7,077 bases of DNA from CAZTWC01 sp964617105 [NCBI: uncultured Myxococcia bacterium] (GCA_964617105.1 CAZTWC010000199.1:1-7077), one strand, 5' to 3'; shown: positions 1-7,020, counted from the first letter of the stretch. Notes: generated by a model from the sequence alone, not told the origin. Numbers and translations are program-made.

Positions 1-1682
1 GGATGAACGTCTCTGACGTCAAATCCGGCTCGCTCTCTGGTAAGACCGCCTGGTCCCAGGGCACTCAAGCGTCTTTTATGAGTTATTTCCGAAAGAGGAT
101 TGGTTTGATCCATAAATTGTGAGAGTTGACTGGAGCCAAAAAACTCCTTTATAACCGCAGTAACCGGTTTGGTATTCATCAGGTCATGGGGCATGAGAGT
201 ATCTGCTTCTTGGAGGCTCATCCTCTCTTTAATCGCCCTCTCCATCCTTACCAGTCCAATTTGGTACTGGTTTTCTAGAAGTTCTCCCACCGACCGAACC
301 CGGCGATTACCCAGGTGATCGATGTCATCCACATCGCCGTTCTTATTTTTCAGGTCTATCAGATGTCTAACCACTTCCAGGATATCTTTTTTAGTAAGAA
401 TTGTATTGGAAAGAGGTTCGTTGAGTCCAAATTTGAAATTCAACTTCAATCGTCCCACTGCCGACAAGTCATAACGGTCAGCATTGAAGAACAAGTTTTC
501 GAACAGATTAGTCGCCGTATCGAGGGTAGGGGGATCACCCGGTCTTAGTCTCCGGTAAATTTCAATCAAAGCCTCTTCACGAGTGCTGATTTTATCGGAG
601 TTTAAGGTGTCTCTTAAAAAGGAGCCTACATTAAGGTTGTCGATGAAAAAGACTTTAAAAACATTGATGTTTTTATGCTTTAGTTCATCCAGTTTATCTT
701 CAGTAATTTCATCGTTGCACTCCAGGATAACCTCGCCGGTTTCGTCATCGATTATATCTTTGGCAACAACTTTTCCCATCACGTCTTCTGGCTCAATGGG
801 TAATTTGGTAATACCGGCTTCCCTGATTCTCTGAATGGTACGTTTGGTGAATTTGAGATTTTTCTTGGCGATTACTCTTTCTGTTTTAGGGTGCAAAATA
901 TCTTTGATAGCCCTCTGTCCCTTGAGTAATTCGATTTCAATACTTTTGAATACCTTTTCCTCTTCCAGAAAAATGGTTTCAGTATCGTAGTAGTAGTTCA
1001 ACAACTCATTAGTTGAATAACCGAGAGCCCTGAGCAGCACAGTAGCCGGTAATTTACGGCGGCGATCAATGCGTACATTGATCAAATCCCTGGCATCGAA
1101 TTCAAAGTCTATCCAGGAGCCTCTATAGGGTATAATCCTGGCTGAGTATAATTTTTTTCCCGAAGAGTGGGTTTTGCCTTTATCGTGTTCAAAAAAAGTA
1201 CCCGGTGAGCGATGTAATTGGCTTACCACCACTCTTTCTGCACCGTTAATAATAAAAGTTCCGTTATCGGTCATCAAAGGGATTTCACCAAAATAAACCT
1301 CCTGCTCCATTATCTCTTTAATGGTGCTGGTTTCGGTATCAGCGTCTTTTTCCCAAATAGCTAACCGCAAGAGTACCTTTATGGGGGCAGCATAAGTAAT
1401 ACCCCGTTGCCGGCATTCTTTTACTACGCATTTGGGTTTTTCCATAGAGTAACTCTCGAAATCCAAAGAAGCGGTTTCATTATAATCTTTGATTGGAAAG
1501 ATCCGTTTGAATACCCCTTGAAGCCCAATATTCTTTCTCTTTTCAGGTGGTACATCGGCCTGTAGAAATTTATTATACGATTGTTTTTGAATATCGATAA
1601 GATTGGGCATATCGATAACCGGAGGTATTTTGGCAAAAGACTTACGGATTCTGAAATTTTTTTGAATTTTGTTTCCCTGCAT
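1..1682 (-). CDS. rpoB: RNA polymerase beta subunit, N-terminal part (runs off the left edge)
   Basis: This is the beta subunit of DNA-directed RNA polymerase, which forms one side of the active-centre cleft and binds rifampicin. The frame is open from the ATG at 1682 to the window edge: 560 codons plus 2 nt, against roughly 1,200-1,400 residues for a full protein. The start opens [10 protein letters not shown], with an AGGA about 8 nt upstream. Recognisable segments, in order, are the protrusion start ([10 protein letters not shown]), the highly conserved [19 protein letters not shown] block, [21 protein letters not shown] and [11 protein letters not shown]. Rifampicin cluster I (about 36-140) starts [12 protein letters not shown]. 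Its residues D525, H535 and S540 match E. coli D516, H526 and S531, so this cluster looks drug-sensitive. Residue 162 is Thr in HRSPGT, where Val is usual. The gene follows rplL after a 324-nt gap, and rpoC is expected beyond the window. The phrasing is deltaproteobacteria-like (inference). Confidence 0.98.
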   Translation of the reverse strand, partial: MQGNKIQKNFRIRKSFAKIPPVIDMPNLIDIQKQSYNKFLQADVPPEKRKNIGLQGVFKRIFPIKDYNETASLDFESYSMEKPKCVVKECRQRGITYAAPIKVLLRLAIWEKDADTETSTIKEIMEQEVYFGEIPLMTDNGTFIINGAERVVVSQLHRSPGTFFEHDKGKTHSSGKKLYSARIIPYRGSWIDFEFDARDLINVRIDRRRKLPATVLLRALGYSTNELLNYYYDTETIFLEEEKVFKSIEIELLKGQRAIKDILHPKTERVIAKKNLKFTKRTIQRIREAGITKLPIEPEDVMGKVVAKDIIDDETGEVILECNDEITEDKLDELKHKNINVFKVFFIDNLNVGSFLRDTLNSDKISTREEALIEIYRRLRPGDPPTLDTATNLFENLFFNADRYDLSAVGRLKLNFKFGLNEPLSNTILTKKDILEVVRHLIDLKNKNGDVDDIDHLGNRRVRSVGELLENQYQIGLVRMERAIKERMSLQEADTLMPHDLMNTKPVTAVIKEFFGSSQLSQFMDQTNPLSEITHKRRLSALGPGGLTRERAGFDVRDVH

Positions 1683-1838
1683 TACGATATCCTGTAGTTA
1701 AAGCGAGTTGCAGATAAAATAAAAAATGCAAATATGTCATAGCGTTTAGACTATGATTAAATTTAAATGATAAAAATGATGAAGAATTATTGTTTTCCGG
1801 TAGGATAGTTTTGTTTGCATAGATAAAGTCTACCTAAG

Positions 1839-1859
1839 AAGAGATAAGTTGCATCTCTT
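1839..1859 (-). repeat. 7-bp stem-loop in the rplL-rpoB gap
   Basis: AAGAGAT at 1839-1845 is the reverse complement of ATCTCTT at 1853-1859, with a 7-nt loop. No run of U follows on the minus-strand transcript, so it is unlikely to be an intrinsic terminator. An mRNA processing or stability element is possible. A chance stem in AT-rich DNA cannot be excluded. Confidence 0.3.
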
Positions 1860-1879
1860 TTCCTAGTTTCCATTCGGAA

Positions 1880-1937
1880 AGCCTAAACCCCTAACGAGAA
1901 AATCTTAAAATGCAATAGGGGTAAAGGCTCATAGCCT
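1880..1937 (-). repeat. Long imperfect hairpin with a competing alternative stem (attenuator-like)
   Basis: Positions 1880-1893 and 1916-1929 can pair over 12 of 14 bases. The stem is AGCCT, a 2-base internal mismatch, then ACCCCTA, closing a 22-nt loop. The AGGCT at 1925-1929 can instead pair with AGCCT at 1933-1937 around a 3-nt loop, so the two folds are mutually exclusive. It is the most GC-rich part of an otherwise AT-rich gap. In transcript order the short hairpin arm is made first and the long stem closes afterwards. No U-tract follows, so transcription pausing, a protein or RNase III target, or Rho control would fit better than simple intrinsic termination (inference). Confidence 0.4.
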
Positions 1938-1982
1938 CAGGTATTTATTACCGGTGAAATATATTCCGAATGTGAATTGCTT

Positions 1983-2017
1983 AAAAATCAAATTTCTATT
2001 AAGTAACTATTTGATTT
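1983..2017 (-). terminator. Weak terminator-like hairpin over the rplL stop codon
   Basis: ATTTGATTT at 2009-2017 and AAATCAAAT at 1985-1993 are a perfect 9-bp inverted repeat with a 15-nt loop, spanning the last rplL codons and the TAG stop. On the transcript the second arm ends in a short run of U. The stem is almost all A-U, so it would be a leaky terminator at best. That would suit partial read-through into rpoB. It could also protect the rplL 3' end. Confidence 0.3.
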
Positions 2018-2396
2018 CGACTTTACCACCAACTTTTTCTATTTGTTCTTTTAGTTTTTCTGCTTCTTCTTTGGGAACAGCAGTTTTAACTGGTTTTGGC
2101 AGGTTGTCTATCAATTCTTTCGCCTCTTTTAACGGTAAACCGGTAATAGCGCGAATCTCTTTGATAACATGAATTTTTTTATCGCCAAAAGAGGTCAAGA
2201 CCAAATCAAATTCGTCTTTCTCCTCTTCAGCGGGAGCCGCATCTCCGCCTGGGGCCATTGCCATAGCCGCCACTGGAGCAGCAGCAGAAACACCTAGTTC
2301 ATCTTCCAACTCTTTGATAAGAGAGGAAAGATCTAAAACTGTCATGTTTTTAATGAACTCTTTTACCTGGTCTTGGGTAATCTGCACATCGCTCAT
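2007..2396 (-). CDS. rplL: 50S ribosomal protein L7/L12
   Basis: This is the flexible stalk protein, present in several dimers per ribosome, which recruits and stimulates the GTPases EF-Tu, EF-G, IF2 and RF3. The 129 residues are near the normal length of 120-130. Residues 1-33 form the dimerising N-terminal helices that bind L10. Residues about 36-60 are the Ala/Pro/Glu-rich hinge. Residues 62-129 are the globular factor-binding domain, with [12 protein letters not shown] and [14 protein letters not shown], and it ends GGKVEIK. The ATG at 2396 has a strong AAAGGAG 7 nt upstream. It lies 66 nt after rplJ, and its own strong ribosome site suits the higher dose needed for this protein. Confidence 0.98.
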   Translation of the reverse strand: MSDVQITQDQVKEFIKNMTVLDLSSLIKELEDELGVSAAAPVAAMAMAPGGDAAPAEEEKDEFDLVLTSFGDKKIHVIKEIRAITGLPLKEAKELIDNLPKPVKTAVPKEEAEKLKEQIEKVGGKVEIK

Positions 2397-2462
2397 TGTT
2401 ATACTCCTTTTATAGAAAACGTCTGTTAATTAAACGAATTGGTTAGTAAAATAAATGCTCTA

Positions 2463-3017
2463 TTATTCTTCCTGCGGTTCCTGTTGTCCACCGTCCTCTT
2501 CCTGCTCTTTTTTCTCTTTAATAGCAGTTAAGAGATCTAGGAATTGGCGGGGCACGCCTCCCAATACAGTGAGAAACTGACTGATTGGTGCAGCCATCAG
2601 GCCTACTAATTGTCCTTGTAATACCAATTTAGATGGTATTTTGGCTAGACTGGGAATTACTTTAGCATCGATGATTTTCCCATCGACAAAGCCGCCTTTG
2701 ATTTTAAGGTTTTTATTTTCTTTGCTAAAATCTACCGCAATTTTAATTGGCGTAATGGGATCATCATAGGAGAGGGCGATAGAGACAGGACCGTTAATAA
2801 ATTGGTCAAGCCCTTCATAGGGAGTGTCTTTGATAGCCAGTTTGGTAAGAGTATTTTTTACCACCTGGTAATCGATCTCTTTTTCCCGTAATTTTCCACG
2901 AAATTTTTCCATTTGAGGAACATTTAATCCGCGGTAATCAGTTAGAATAACCGAAGAACTCTTGGTTATCTTTTCTCGGTAATTTTTAATGGTCTGTTGT
3001 TTTGTGGCACGATCCAA
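2463..3017 (-). CDS. rplJ: 50S ribosomal protein L10 (TTG start, acidic C-terminal tail)
   Basis: L10 anchors the L7/L12 dimers to 23S rRNA next to L11. The frame begins with TTG at 3017, read as Met. The choice is supported by an AGGAG 8 nt upstream and by the usual L10 N-terminus of about 26 residues before DYRGL (27-31). Other family marks are VVKNTL (52-57), NGP (75-77), LKIKGGF (104-110) and the long C-terminal helix region APISQFLTVLGGVP (143-156), where L7/L12 docks. At 184 residues it is slightly longer than usual (about 165-177) because of a Glu/Gln-rich tail from residue 168. The rplA stop is only 11 nt upstream and forms part of the ribosome-binding sequence. This leaves no room for a separate L10-binding leader, so any autogenous site must lie inside rplA or the start region (inference). 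Confidence 0.97.
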   Translation of the reverse strand: MDRATKQQTIKNYREKITKSSSVILTDYRGLNVPQMEKFRGKLREKEIDYQVVKNTLTKLAIKDTPYEGLDQFINGPVSIALSYDDPITPIKIAVDFSKENKNLKIKGGFVDGKIIDAKVIPSLAKIPSKLVLQGQLVGLMAAPISQFLTVLGGVPRQFLDLLTAIKEKKEQEEDGGQQEPQEE

Positions 3018-3028
3018 CGTCTTATCTC

Positions 3029-3739
3029 CTATTGATTCTCTTTAATATCGTCTTGCAACTTGACGGTATCAACTTTGATACCTAGTCCCATGGAAGAGGC
3101 CAGAGTGATATTTTTTAAATAGTTGCCTTTGGCTGAGGCAGGTTTAGCCTTAATTAGTGCTTCTATCAGGCAGGTTACATTTTCTTTAAGAGATTGTTCA
3201 TCAAAAGAAACTTTTCCAACTCCAGCGTGAATAATACCGGCTTTGTCAACCCGATATTCCACTCGTCCGGCTTTCATCTCTTTAACACTCCGGGCAATAT
3301 CCTTGGTTACTGTGCCAACCTTAGGATTGGGCATTAATCCACGGGGGCCAAGTATTTTACCTAGTTTACCAACGTGTCTCATCATATCTGGAGTAGCCAG
3401 CACCTTATCAAATCCCAACCATCCCTTTTTGATTTTTTCCGCAAATTCTTCAGCTCCCACAAAGTCTGCACCAGCATCAAGAGCCTCTTTTTCCTTTTCT
3501 CCCTGAGCGAAAACCAGGACTTTTACCGTTTTACCCAGTCCATTAGGAAGAACGACCGCCCCTCTTACCATCTGATCAGCGTATTTTGGATTTACAGCCA
3601 AATTTACAGCGATATCCAGGGTGCTGTCAAAATTGACGTAAGAGGTCGATTTAACCAGTTGAAGAGCCTCTTCCAGGGGGTATTTTTTTAACCTATCCAC
3701 CTGGGGCGCTACAGCGCGATATTTTTTTCCCCTTTTCAT
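3029..3739 (-). CDS. rplA: 50S ribosomal protein L1
   Basis: L1 forms the mobile stalk at the E site that helps release deacylated tRNA. In many bacteria it also represses its own rplK-rplA message. The 236 residues match the family (about 229-235). Landmarks are [17 protein letters not shown] (64-80), the signature [17 protein letters not shown] (129-145) in domain II, the return strands of domain I ([21 protein letters not shown]), and the end motif [13 protein letters not shown], which carries Leu where Pro or Ala is common. It starts with ATG 13 nt after the rplK stop, preceded by GGGAG, so translation is probably coupled to rplK. Confidence 0.98.
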   Translation of the reverse strand: MKRGKKYRAVAPQVDRLKKYPLEEALQLVKSTSYVNFDSTLDIAVNLAVNPKYADQMVRGAVVLPNGLGKTVKVLVFAQGEKEKEALDAGADFVGAEEFAEKIKKGWLGFDKVLATPDMMRHVGKLGKILGPRGLMPNPKVGTVTKDIARSVKEMKAGRVEYRVDKAGIIHAGVGKVSFDEQSLKENVTCLIEALIKAKPASAKGNYLKNITLASSMGLGIKVDTVKLQDDIKENQ

Positions 3740-3752
3740 AACACAATCTCCC

Positions 3753-4175
3753 TTATTCTATTTCAACACCCATACTTCTGGCCGTACCTTCAATGGTTTT
3801 CATGGCCTGCTCAATTGTGAATGCATTGAGATCTTGCATTTTGAATTGAGCTATTTCCTCAACCTGTTTTTTAGTTATTTTACCTACCTTATCCCGGTTG
3901 GGGATACTGGAACCTTTCTCCAGTTTGGCTGCCTTTTTGATTAGTACTGCTGCTGGTGGCGTTTTGGTAATAAAAGTAAAAGTACGATCCTGATAAACAG
4001 TTATTATAACCGGAGTTATGGTGCCCATATCTTTTTGGGTTTTTGCATTAAAGGCTTTACAAAATTCCATTATGTTTACACCATGTTGCCCAAGGGCAGG
4101 GCCAACTGGTGGCGAAGGGTTGGCTTTTCCTGCCTCAATTTGCAATTTGATATTAGTCATTATTTTTTTAGCCAT
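3753..4175 (-). CDS. rplK: 50S ribosomal protein L11
   Basis: L11 sits with its rRNA partner at the GTPase-associated centre, where thiostrepton binds, and takes part in factor turnover and stringent-response sensing. The 140 residues are standard for the family. The N-terminal domain carries the proline-rich loop [17 protein letters not shown] (19-35). The C-terminal rRNA-binding domain includes [20 protein letters not shown] and ends [16 protein letters not shown]. The ATG at 4175 follows an AAGGAG about 7 nt upstream. It is 49 nt downstream of nusG and 13 nt before rplA. Methylation of the protein by PrmA is known in the family, but nothing here tests that. Confidence 0.98.
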   Translation of the reverse strand: MAKKIMTNIKLQIEAGKANPSPPVGPALGQHGVNIMEFCKAFNAKTQKDMGTITPVIITVYQDRTFTFITKTPPAAVLIKKAAKLEKGSSIPNRDKVGKITKKQVEEIAQFKMQDLNAFTIEQAMKTIEGTARSMGVEIE

Positions 4176-4195
4176 TTACCGCTCCTTATTAAATA

Positions 4196-4214
4196 CAGAC
4201 TGGTTGTAAGTCCG
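4196..4214 (-). promoter_or_regulatory. Small hairpin in the rplK leader; possible L1-type control element
   Basis: In the 49-nt gap between nusG and rplK, CAGACT at 4196-4201 can pair with AGTCCG at 4209-4214. This gives 6 pairs, one of them G-U, around a 7-nt loop, about 20 nt before the rplK start codon. In several bacteria L1 represses rplK-rplA by binding this part of the leader. The position fits, but I cannot match the detailed L1-binding consensus, so this is weak. Confidence 0.2.
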
Positions 4215-4224
4215 TCACTTAAGT

Positions 4225-4887
4225 TTAATTCTTTTCCACCTGGGCAAAATCCAGTTCCAGGGGGGTTGCTCTACCAAAGATACTTACCAGTACTTTAAGT
4301 TTCCCTTTTTCCGGATTAACTTCCTCAATTAGTCCACTAAAGTTTGCAAAGGGACCTTCAATTACCCTGACGGTTTCACCTTCGGTAAACATGGTGCTAA
4401 TTTTTTTGGAAAATCCACCATCCTGCAACTGGTCTTTAATTTTTTGTACTTCCGTTTCCGAAAGAGCCGGAGGAGAGGTAGTTTGTCCCCCAACAAATCC
4501 AGTAATTCGGGGTGTATTTTTTATCAGGTACCAGGTCTCATCGTTCAAATCCATATTAACGATCATATACCCGGGAAAAAATTTCATTCTAGTAGTACGC
4601 TTTGTACCTTTGACCATTTTGACTACTTCTTCGCTGGGAATAAGTATGTCGCCAAAGAGTTTCTCCATATGGGCATTTTTTATCCGTTCTTCCAACGCCT
4701 GTTTGGCTTTGTTTTCATAACCGGAATAGGTATGCACAATATACCATTTTTTCACAAAATCATCCGGGGTTTCGCCTTCGGCAGTAGTCGAAAGCGAAGA
4801 TGGATTATCTGCTTCATCTTCCTTGTTATGGACGTCTTGAACGTCAGGGACCTCTGGGACTATATTTTTTTCTTCTTCGTCGTTCAT
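4225..4887 (-). CDS. nusG: Transcription elongation/antitermination factor NusG with acidic N-terminal extension
   Basis: NusG binds RNA polymerase through its NGN domain and uses its KOW domain to contact ribosomal protein S10 or Rho. The NGN domain begins at [13 protein letters not shown] (46-58) and contains [12 protein letters not shown] and RITGFVGG. The KOW domain occupies about 166-220, with [19 protein letters not shown] and [14 protein letters not shown]203, F204 and R206 line up with E. coli I164, F165 and R167. Residues 1-44 are an acidic, Pro/Ser/Thr-containing, apparently disordered stretch starting [13 protein letters not shown]. The protein is therefore 220 residues against the usual 175-185, an excess of about 39 over E. 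coli. No ATG or GTG lies nearer the NGN domain, and an AGGTG precedes this ATG, so the extension looks real. secE is 38 nt upstream. Confidence 0.97.
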   Translation of the reverse strand: MNDEEEKNIVPEVPDVQDVHNKEDEADNPSSLSTTAEGETPDDFVKKWYIVHTYSGYENKAKQALEERIKNAHMEKLFGDILIPSEEVVKMVKGTKRTTRMKFFPGYMIVNMDLNDETWYLIKNTPRITGFVGGQTTSPPALSETEVQKIKDQLQDGGFSKKISTMFTEGETVRVIEGPFANFSGLIEEVNPEKGKLKVLVSIFGRATPLELDFAQVEKN

Positions 4888-4925
4888 AATTTAGTTTACA
4901 CCTAAATAGACCAAGTCAATAATCA

Positions 4926-5303
4926 TCAATAAACAAGGTCGCTTAGCCATGACCAGATAGAATCGAAAAGACCCAAAATTATCGAAACAATTAAAACCAT
5001 TATTAAAACAACAATGGTTGAGAGTTTTAACTCTTTTTGGCCTGGCCAGGTAACTTTGCTCAGTTCGATTACTATTTCGTGAGATAATTTATTTACCACC
5101 GGAACCCGATAGGCGTAAATTAATCCACCCAGGGTACAAATAAAGCCCAAAACCATGGACAAGGTAATTTTACTGCCAATTAATGGATAATCATAAACTG
5201 AGATAATGCCTAAAAATCCGGCAATCATTTTTACCAAAAAAATTCCGATAAAAATTCCAATGGTTAAAAAGCCTACAAATAAATATTTTTGATTGGGATT
5301 CAT
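4926..5303 (-). CDS. secE: Preprotein translocase subunit SecE, three-helix form
   Basis: SecE clamps the two halves of SecY in the inner-membrane protein-export channel. The 125-residue protein has three hydrophobic segments at about 8-34, 47-65 and 96-113. Between the second and third lies the conserved amphipathic cytoplasmic helix (about 70-93) with the hallmark ELSKVTWPGQKE (80-91). This three-segment build resembles E. coli SecE (127 residues). Most bacteria have a single-segment protein of about 60-90 residues. The frame ends in tandem TGA TGA. The ribosome-binding sequence is weak (GGGT, 12 nt before the ATG). It sits 47 nt after tRNA-Trp and 38 nt before nusG, the usual secE-nusG pair. 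Confidence 0.96.
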   Translation of the reverse strand: MNPNQKYLFVGFLTIGIFIGIFLVKMIAGFLGIISVYDYPLIGSKITLSMVLGFICTLGGLIYAYRVPVVNKLSHEIVIELSKVTWPGQKELKLSTIVVLIMVLIVSIILGLFDSIWSWLSDLVY

Positions 5304-5350
5304 ATTATTTTTTTACCCAAGATAATTATTTATTAAAGATACATTAAAAA

Positions 5351-5427
5351 TGGCAGGCCAGGAGGGATTCGAACCCACACCCCCCGGATTTGGAGTCCGG
5401 TGCTCTAGCCGTTGGAGCTACTGGCCT
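5351..5427 (-). tRNA. trnW: tRNA-Trp (anticodon CCA)
   Basis: A full cloverleaf is visible. The acceptor arms AGGCCAG and CTGGCCT pair, the anticodon stem CCGGA/TCCGG encloses loop CTCCAAA with anticodon CCA at 5391-5393, and the T-loop is TTCGAAT. The discriminator is G and the 3' CCA is encoded (5351-5353). The second pair of the T stem (GTGGG against CCCTC) is a U-U mismatch where G-U or a normal pair is common. The gene lies between rpmG and secE, a common place for it in bacteria, and is probably cut out of the same transcript. Confidence 0.97.
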
Positions 5428-5479
5428 TTAAACCATAAATTAATAACCTTTAATAACTATAATAATCGAAGTCGAGAGA

Positions 5480-5629
5480 TTATTTAGTTTCTTTATGGAC
5501 CGTATGTTTACGGCAAAAACGGCAATACTTTTTTAAACTCAACTTGCTGGGAGTTGTCCTCTTATTTTTAGTTGAGGTATAATTACGGTTTTTGCATTCA
5601 CTACACTCGAAGGTAATTATTATTCTCAT
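5480..5629 (-). CDS. rpmG: 50S ribosomal protein L33 (zinc-ribbon form)
   Basis: This is a 49-residue basic protein of the large subunit, near the E site. It starts [12 protein letters not shown] and ends HTVHKETK. Two Cys pairs, C9-x2-C12 and C36-x2-C39, form a zinc ribbon, so this is the Cys-containing (zinc-binding) form rather than the Cys-free one some bacteria induce under zinc shortage. The conserved [10 protein letters not shown] and [12 protein letters not shown] blocks identify the family. It lies 51 nt after tuf and 52 nt before tRNA-Trp. The Shine-Dalgarno sequence is poor, which may indicate translation in a polycistronic message. Confidence 0.95.
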   Translation of the reverse strand: MRIIITFECSECKNRNYTSTKNKRTTPSKLSLKKYCRFCRKHTVHKETK

Positions 5630-5680
5630 TTTATCAACCGCTAAGTATTACATTATTACTATTCTAAAAGATTCCCGCTG

Positions 5681-6840
5681 CTATTCGACGATCTCAGAAA
5701 CTACGCCGGCGCCAACTGTACGACCGCCTTCTCTAATAGCGAAACGCAACTCTTTTTCCATGGCGATGGGGGTAATCAACCTGACTTCAACACTCACGTT
5801 GTCACCAGGCATAACCATTTCAACACCTTCGGGTAATGTTACTGAACCGGTAACATCGGTGGTCCGGAAATAAAATTGTGGTCTGTAACCGTTGAAGAAG
5901 GGAGTGTGTCTTCCACCTTCCTCTTTGGACAGCACGTATACCTCGCCTTTAAAATGGGTATGAGGTTTAATACTTCCTGGTTTTGCTAACACCTGGCCGC
6001 GTTCGATATCAGTTCTTTTTACACCACGAAGCAAGCAACCAACATTATCGCCTGCCTGGCCTTCATCCATGGTTTTGCGGAACATCTCCACACCGGTAAC
6101 CACTGTTTTGACGGTATCTTTGATACCAACCACTTCAACCTCTTCACTCATCTTAATTTGGCCGCGGTCAATTCTACCAGTGGCCACAGTTCCACGACCA
6201 CTAATGGTAAATACATCTTCTACAGGCATTAAGAAAGGCTTATCTATATCTCTGACAGGCTCAGGCACATAGTCATCAACCGCCTTGATCAACTCAAAGA
6301 TACATTTGGCCTCATCCGAATCGGGATTATCAGATTGACCGGCTTTCAAGGCACTACCCATAACAATAGGTATATCATCGCCAGGGAACTCATATTCGGA
6401 AAGCAATTCGCGCAGTTCCAATTCAACCAATTCCAGCAGTTCAGGGTCATCTACCATATCGGTTTTGTTCATGAACACCACAATATAGGGAACGCCAACC
6501 TGTCTGGCTAGCAAAATATGTTCGCGGGTTTGAGGCATGGGGCCATCGGCAGCACTCACAACCAGGATAGCGCCGTCCATTTGGGCAGCACCGGTAATCA
6601 TGTTTTTGACATAGTCGGCATGACCTGGGCAGTCCACATGAGCATAATGCCTGGTTTCAGATTCATATTCCACATGAGCAGTGGCTATGGTAATTCGTCA
6701 AAAGCCATAAAGTCGGCCAATCCTTTTTTATGCAACAATTTGGTCATAGCCGAAGTCAGGGTAGTTTTACCGTGATCCACGTGCCCGATGGTACCTACGT
6801 TTACATGCGGTTTGCTGCGCACAAATTTTTCTCTAGCCAT
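5681..6840 (-). pseudogene. tuf: Elongation factor Tu gene disrupted by an apparent 34-nt deletion in switch I
   Basis: EF-Tu carries aminoacyl-tRNA to the ribosome as a GTP complex. From the ATG at 6840, behind a strong AGGAGG, the frame reads [20 protein letters not shown] with P-loop GHVDHGKT (19-26), then reaches FDE and stops at 6685-6687 after 51 codons. EF-Tu resumes in another frame at [10 protein letters not shown] (6691) and continues intact to the TAG at 5681-5683. It shows DCPGH, NKTD, SALKA and complete domains 2 and 3, ending [10 protein letters not shown]. Relative to the family, the roughly 12 residues of IDNAPEERARGI are missing. Adding 34 nt gives 397 residues, a normal length, and puts the switch I Thr at its usual position 62. 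The downstream part (from a GTG at 6673, 330 residues) lacks the P-loop and a ribosome site. Either this is a decayed second tuf copy or an assembly error at a duplicated gene. Confidence 0.9.
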
Positions 6841-6848
6841 TGGTTTCT

Positions 6849-6854
6849 CCTCCT
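6849..6854 (-). promoter_or_regulatory. Strong Shine-Dalgarno sequence of tuf
   Basis: AGGAGG lies 8 nt before the tuf ATG on the minus strand, the best ribosome-binding sequence in the window. It fixes the true start at 6840. The signals for high-level EF-Tu synthesis are thus still intact upstream of the broken frame, which argues for a recent lesion or an artefact. Confidence 0.85.
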
Positions 6855-6932
6855 AAAAAGAATATATGGAATGAGGGCTATTCAAAAATAAACAGATAAA
6901 TTAGTATTAATATCGTTTTATTTATATCAATA

Positions 6933-7008
6933 TGGAGCCCATGACCGGAATTGAACCGGTGACCTTTTCCTTACCAAGGAAATGCTCTACCGCCTGAGCT
7001 ACATGGGC
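6933..7008 (-). tRNA. trnT: tRNA-Thr (anticodon GGU)
   Basis: The acceptor arms GCCCATG and CATGGGC pair fully. The D-arm GCTC/GAGC, anticodon stem TTTCC/GGAAA with loop TTGGTAA (anticodon GGU at 6973-6975) and T-arm ACCGG/CCGGT with loop TTCAATT are all regular. The 3' CCA is encoded at 6933-6935. It lies 92 nt upstream of tuf and 12 nt after tRNA-Gly, the same glyT-thrT-tuf order as at the E. coli tufB locus, so one transcript is likely. Confidence 0.97.
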
Positions 7009-7020
7009 GCCTCGTATTCT

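Larger units (their letters stand above)
1683..2006 (-). promoter_or_regulatory. Long rplL-rpoB intergenic region with several hairpins; candidate attenuation or processing region
   Basis: This is the only non-coding gap above 300 nt in the window. I find no tRNA, no convincing open frame and no strong -35/-10 pair in it. It does hold three inverted repeats, listed separately: one over the rplL stop codon, a long imperfect stem near its middle, and a 7-bp stem nearer rpoB. In E. coli the equivalent gap contains a partial terminator and an RNase III site, which reduce rpoB expression relative to the abundant L7/L12 message. A similar role here is inferred from position and structure, not from sequence identity. 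The last 100 nt before rpoB are very AT-rich and could be an unstructured leader or hide a weak promoter. Confidence 0.45.

Noticed and set aside
1424-1636. Minus-strand open frame of 70 codons inside rpoB
   Set aside because: It is an alternative frame of the rpoB N-terminus. The rpoB frame itself is open and conserved across this stretch.
3243-4905. Several plus-strand open frames of 60-150 codons opposite rplA, rplK and nusG
   Set aside because: All lie within confidently identified minus-strand genes and mutually overlap. None shows a recognisable domain.
5630-5680. Terminator between tuf and rpmG
   Set aside because: No stem followed by a U-run is visible in these 51 nt, so transcription probably continues into rpmG.
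6685-6700. Programmed frameshift or ribosomal bypass joining the two halves of tuf
   Set aside because: Shifting frame would still leave out the essential switch I residues, and no slippery run or stimulatory structure is evident. Deletion or misassembly is simpler.
6518-6775. Plus-strand open frame opposite the 5' half of tuf, with a similar one at 5592-5873
   Set aside because: They are antisense to conserved EF-Tu (and, for 5592-5873, partly rpmG) codons, resemble no known protein and lack a ribosome site. They arise from the codon bias of the real gene.
6902-6930. Candidate tuf promoter with TTGATA as -35
   Set aside because: The hexamers at 16-18 nt spacing (such as ATACTA or TACTAA) match a -10 poorly in AT-rich DNA, and tuf is probably cotranscribed with the tRNAs.
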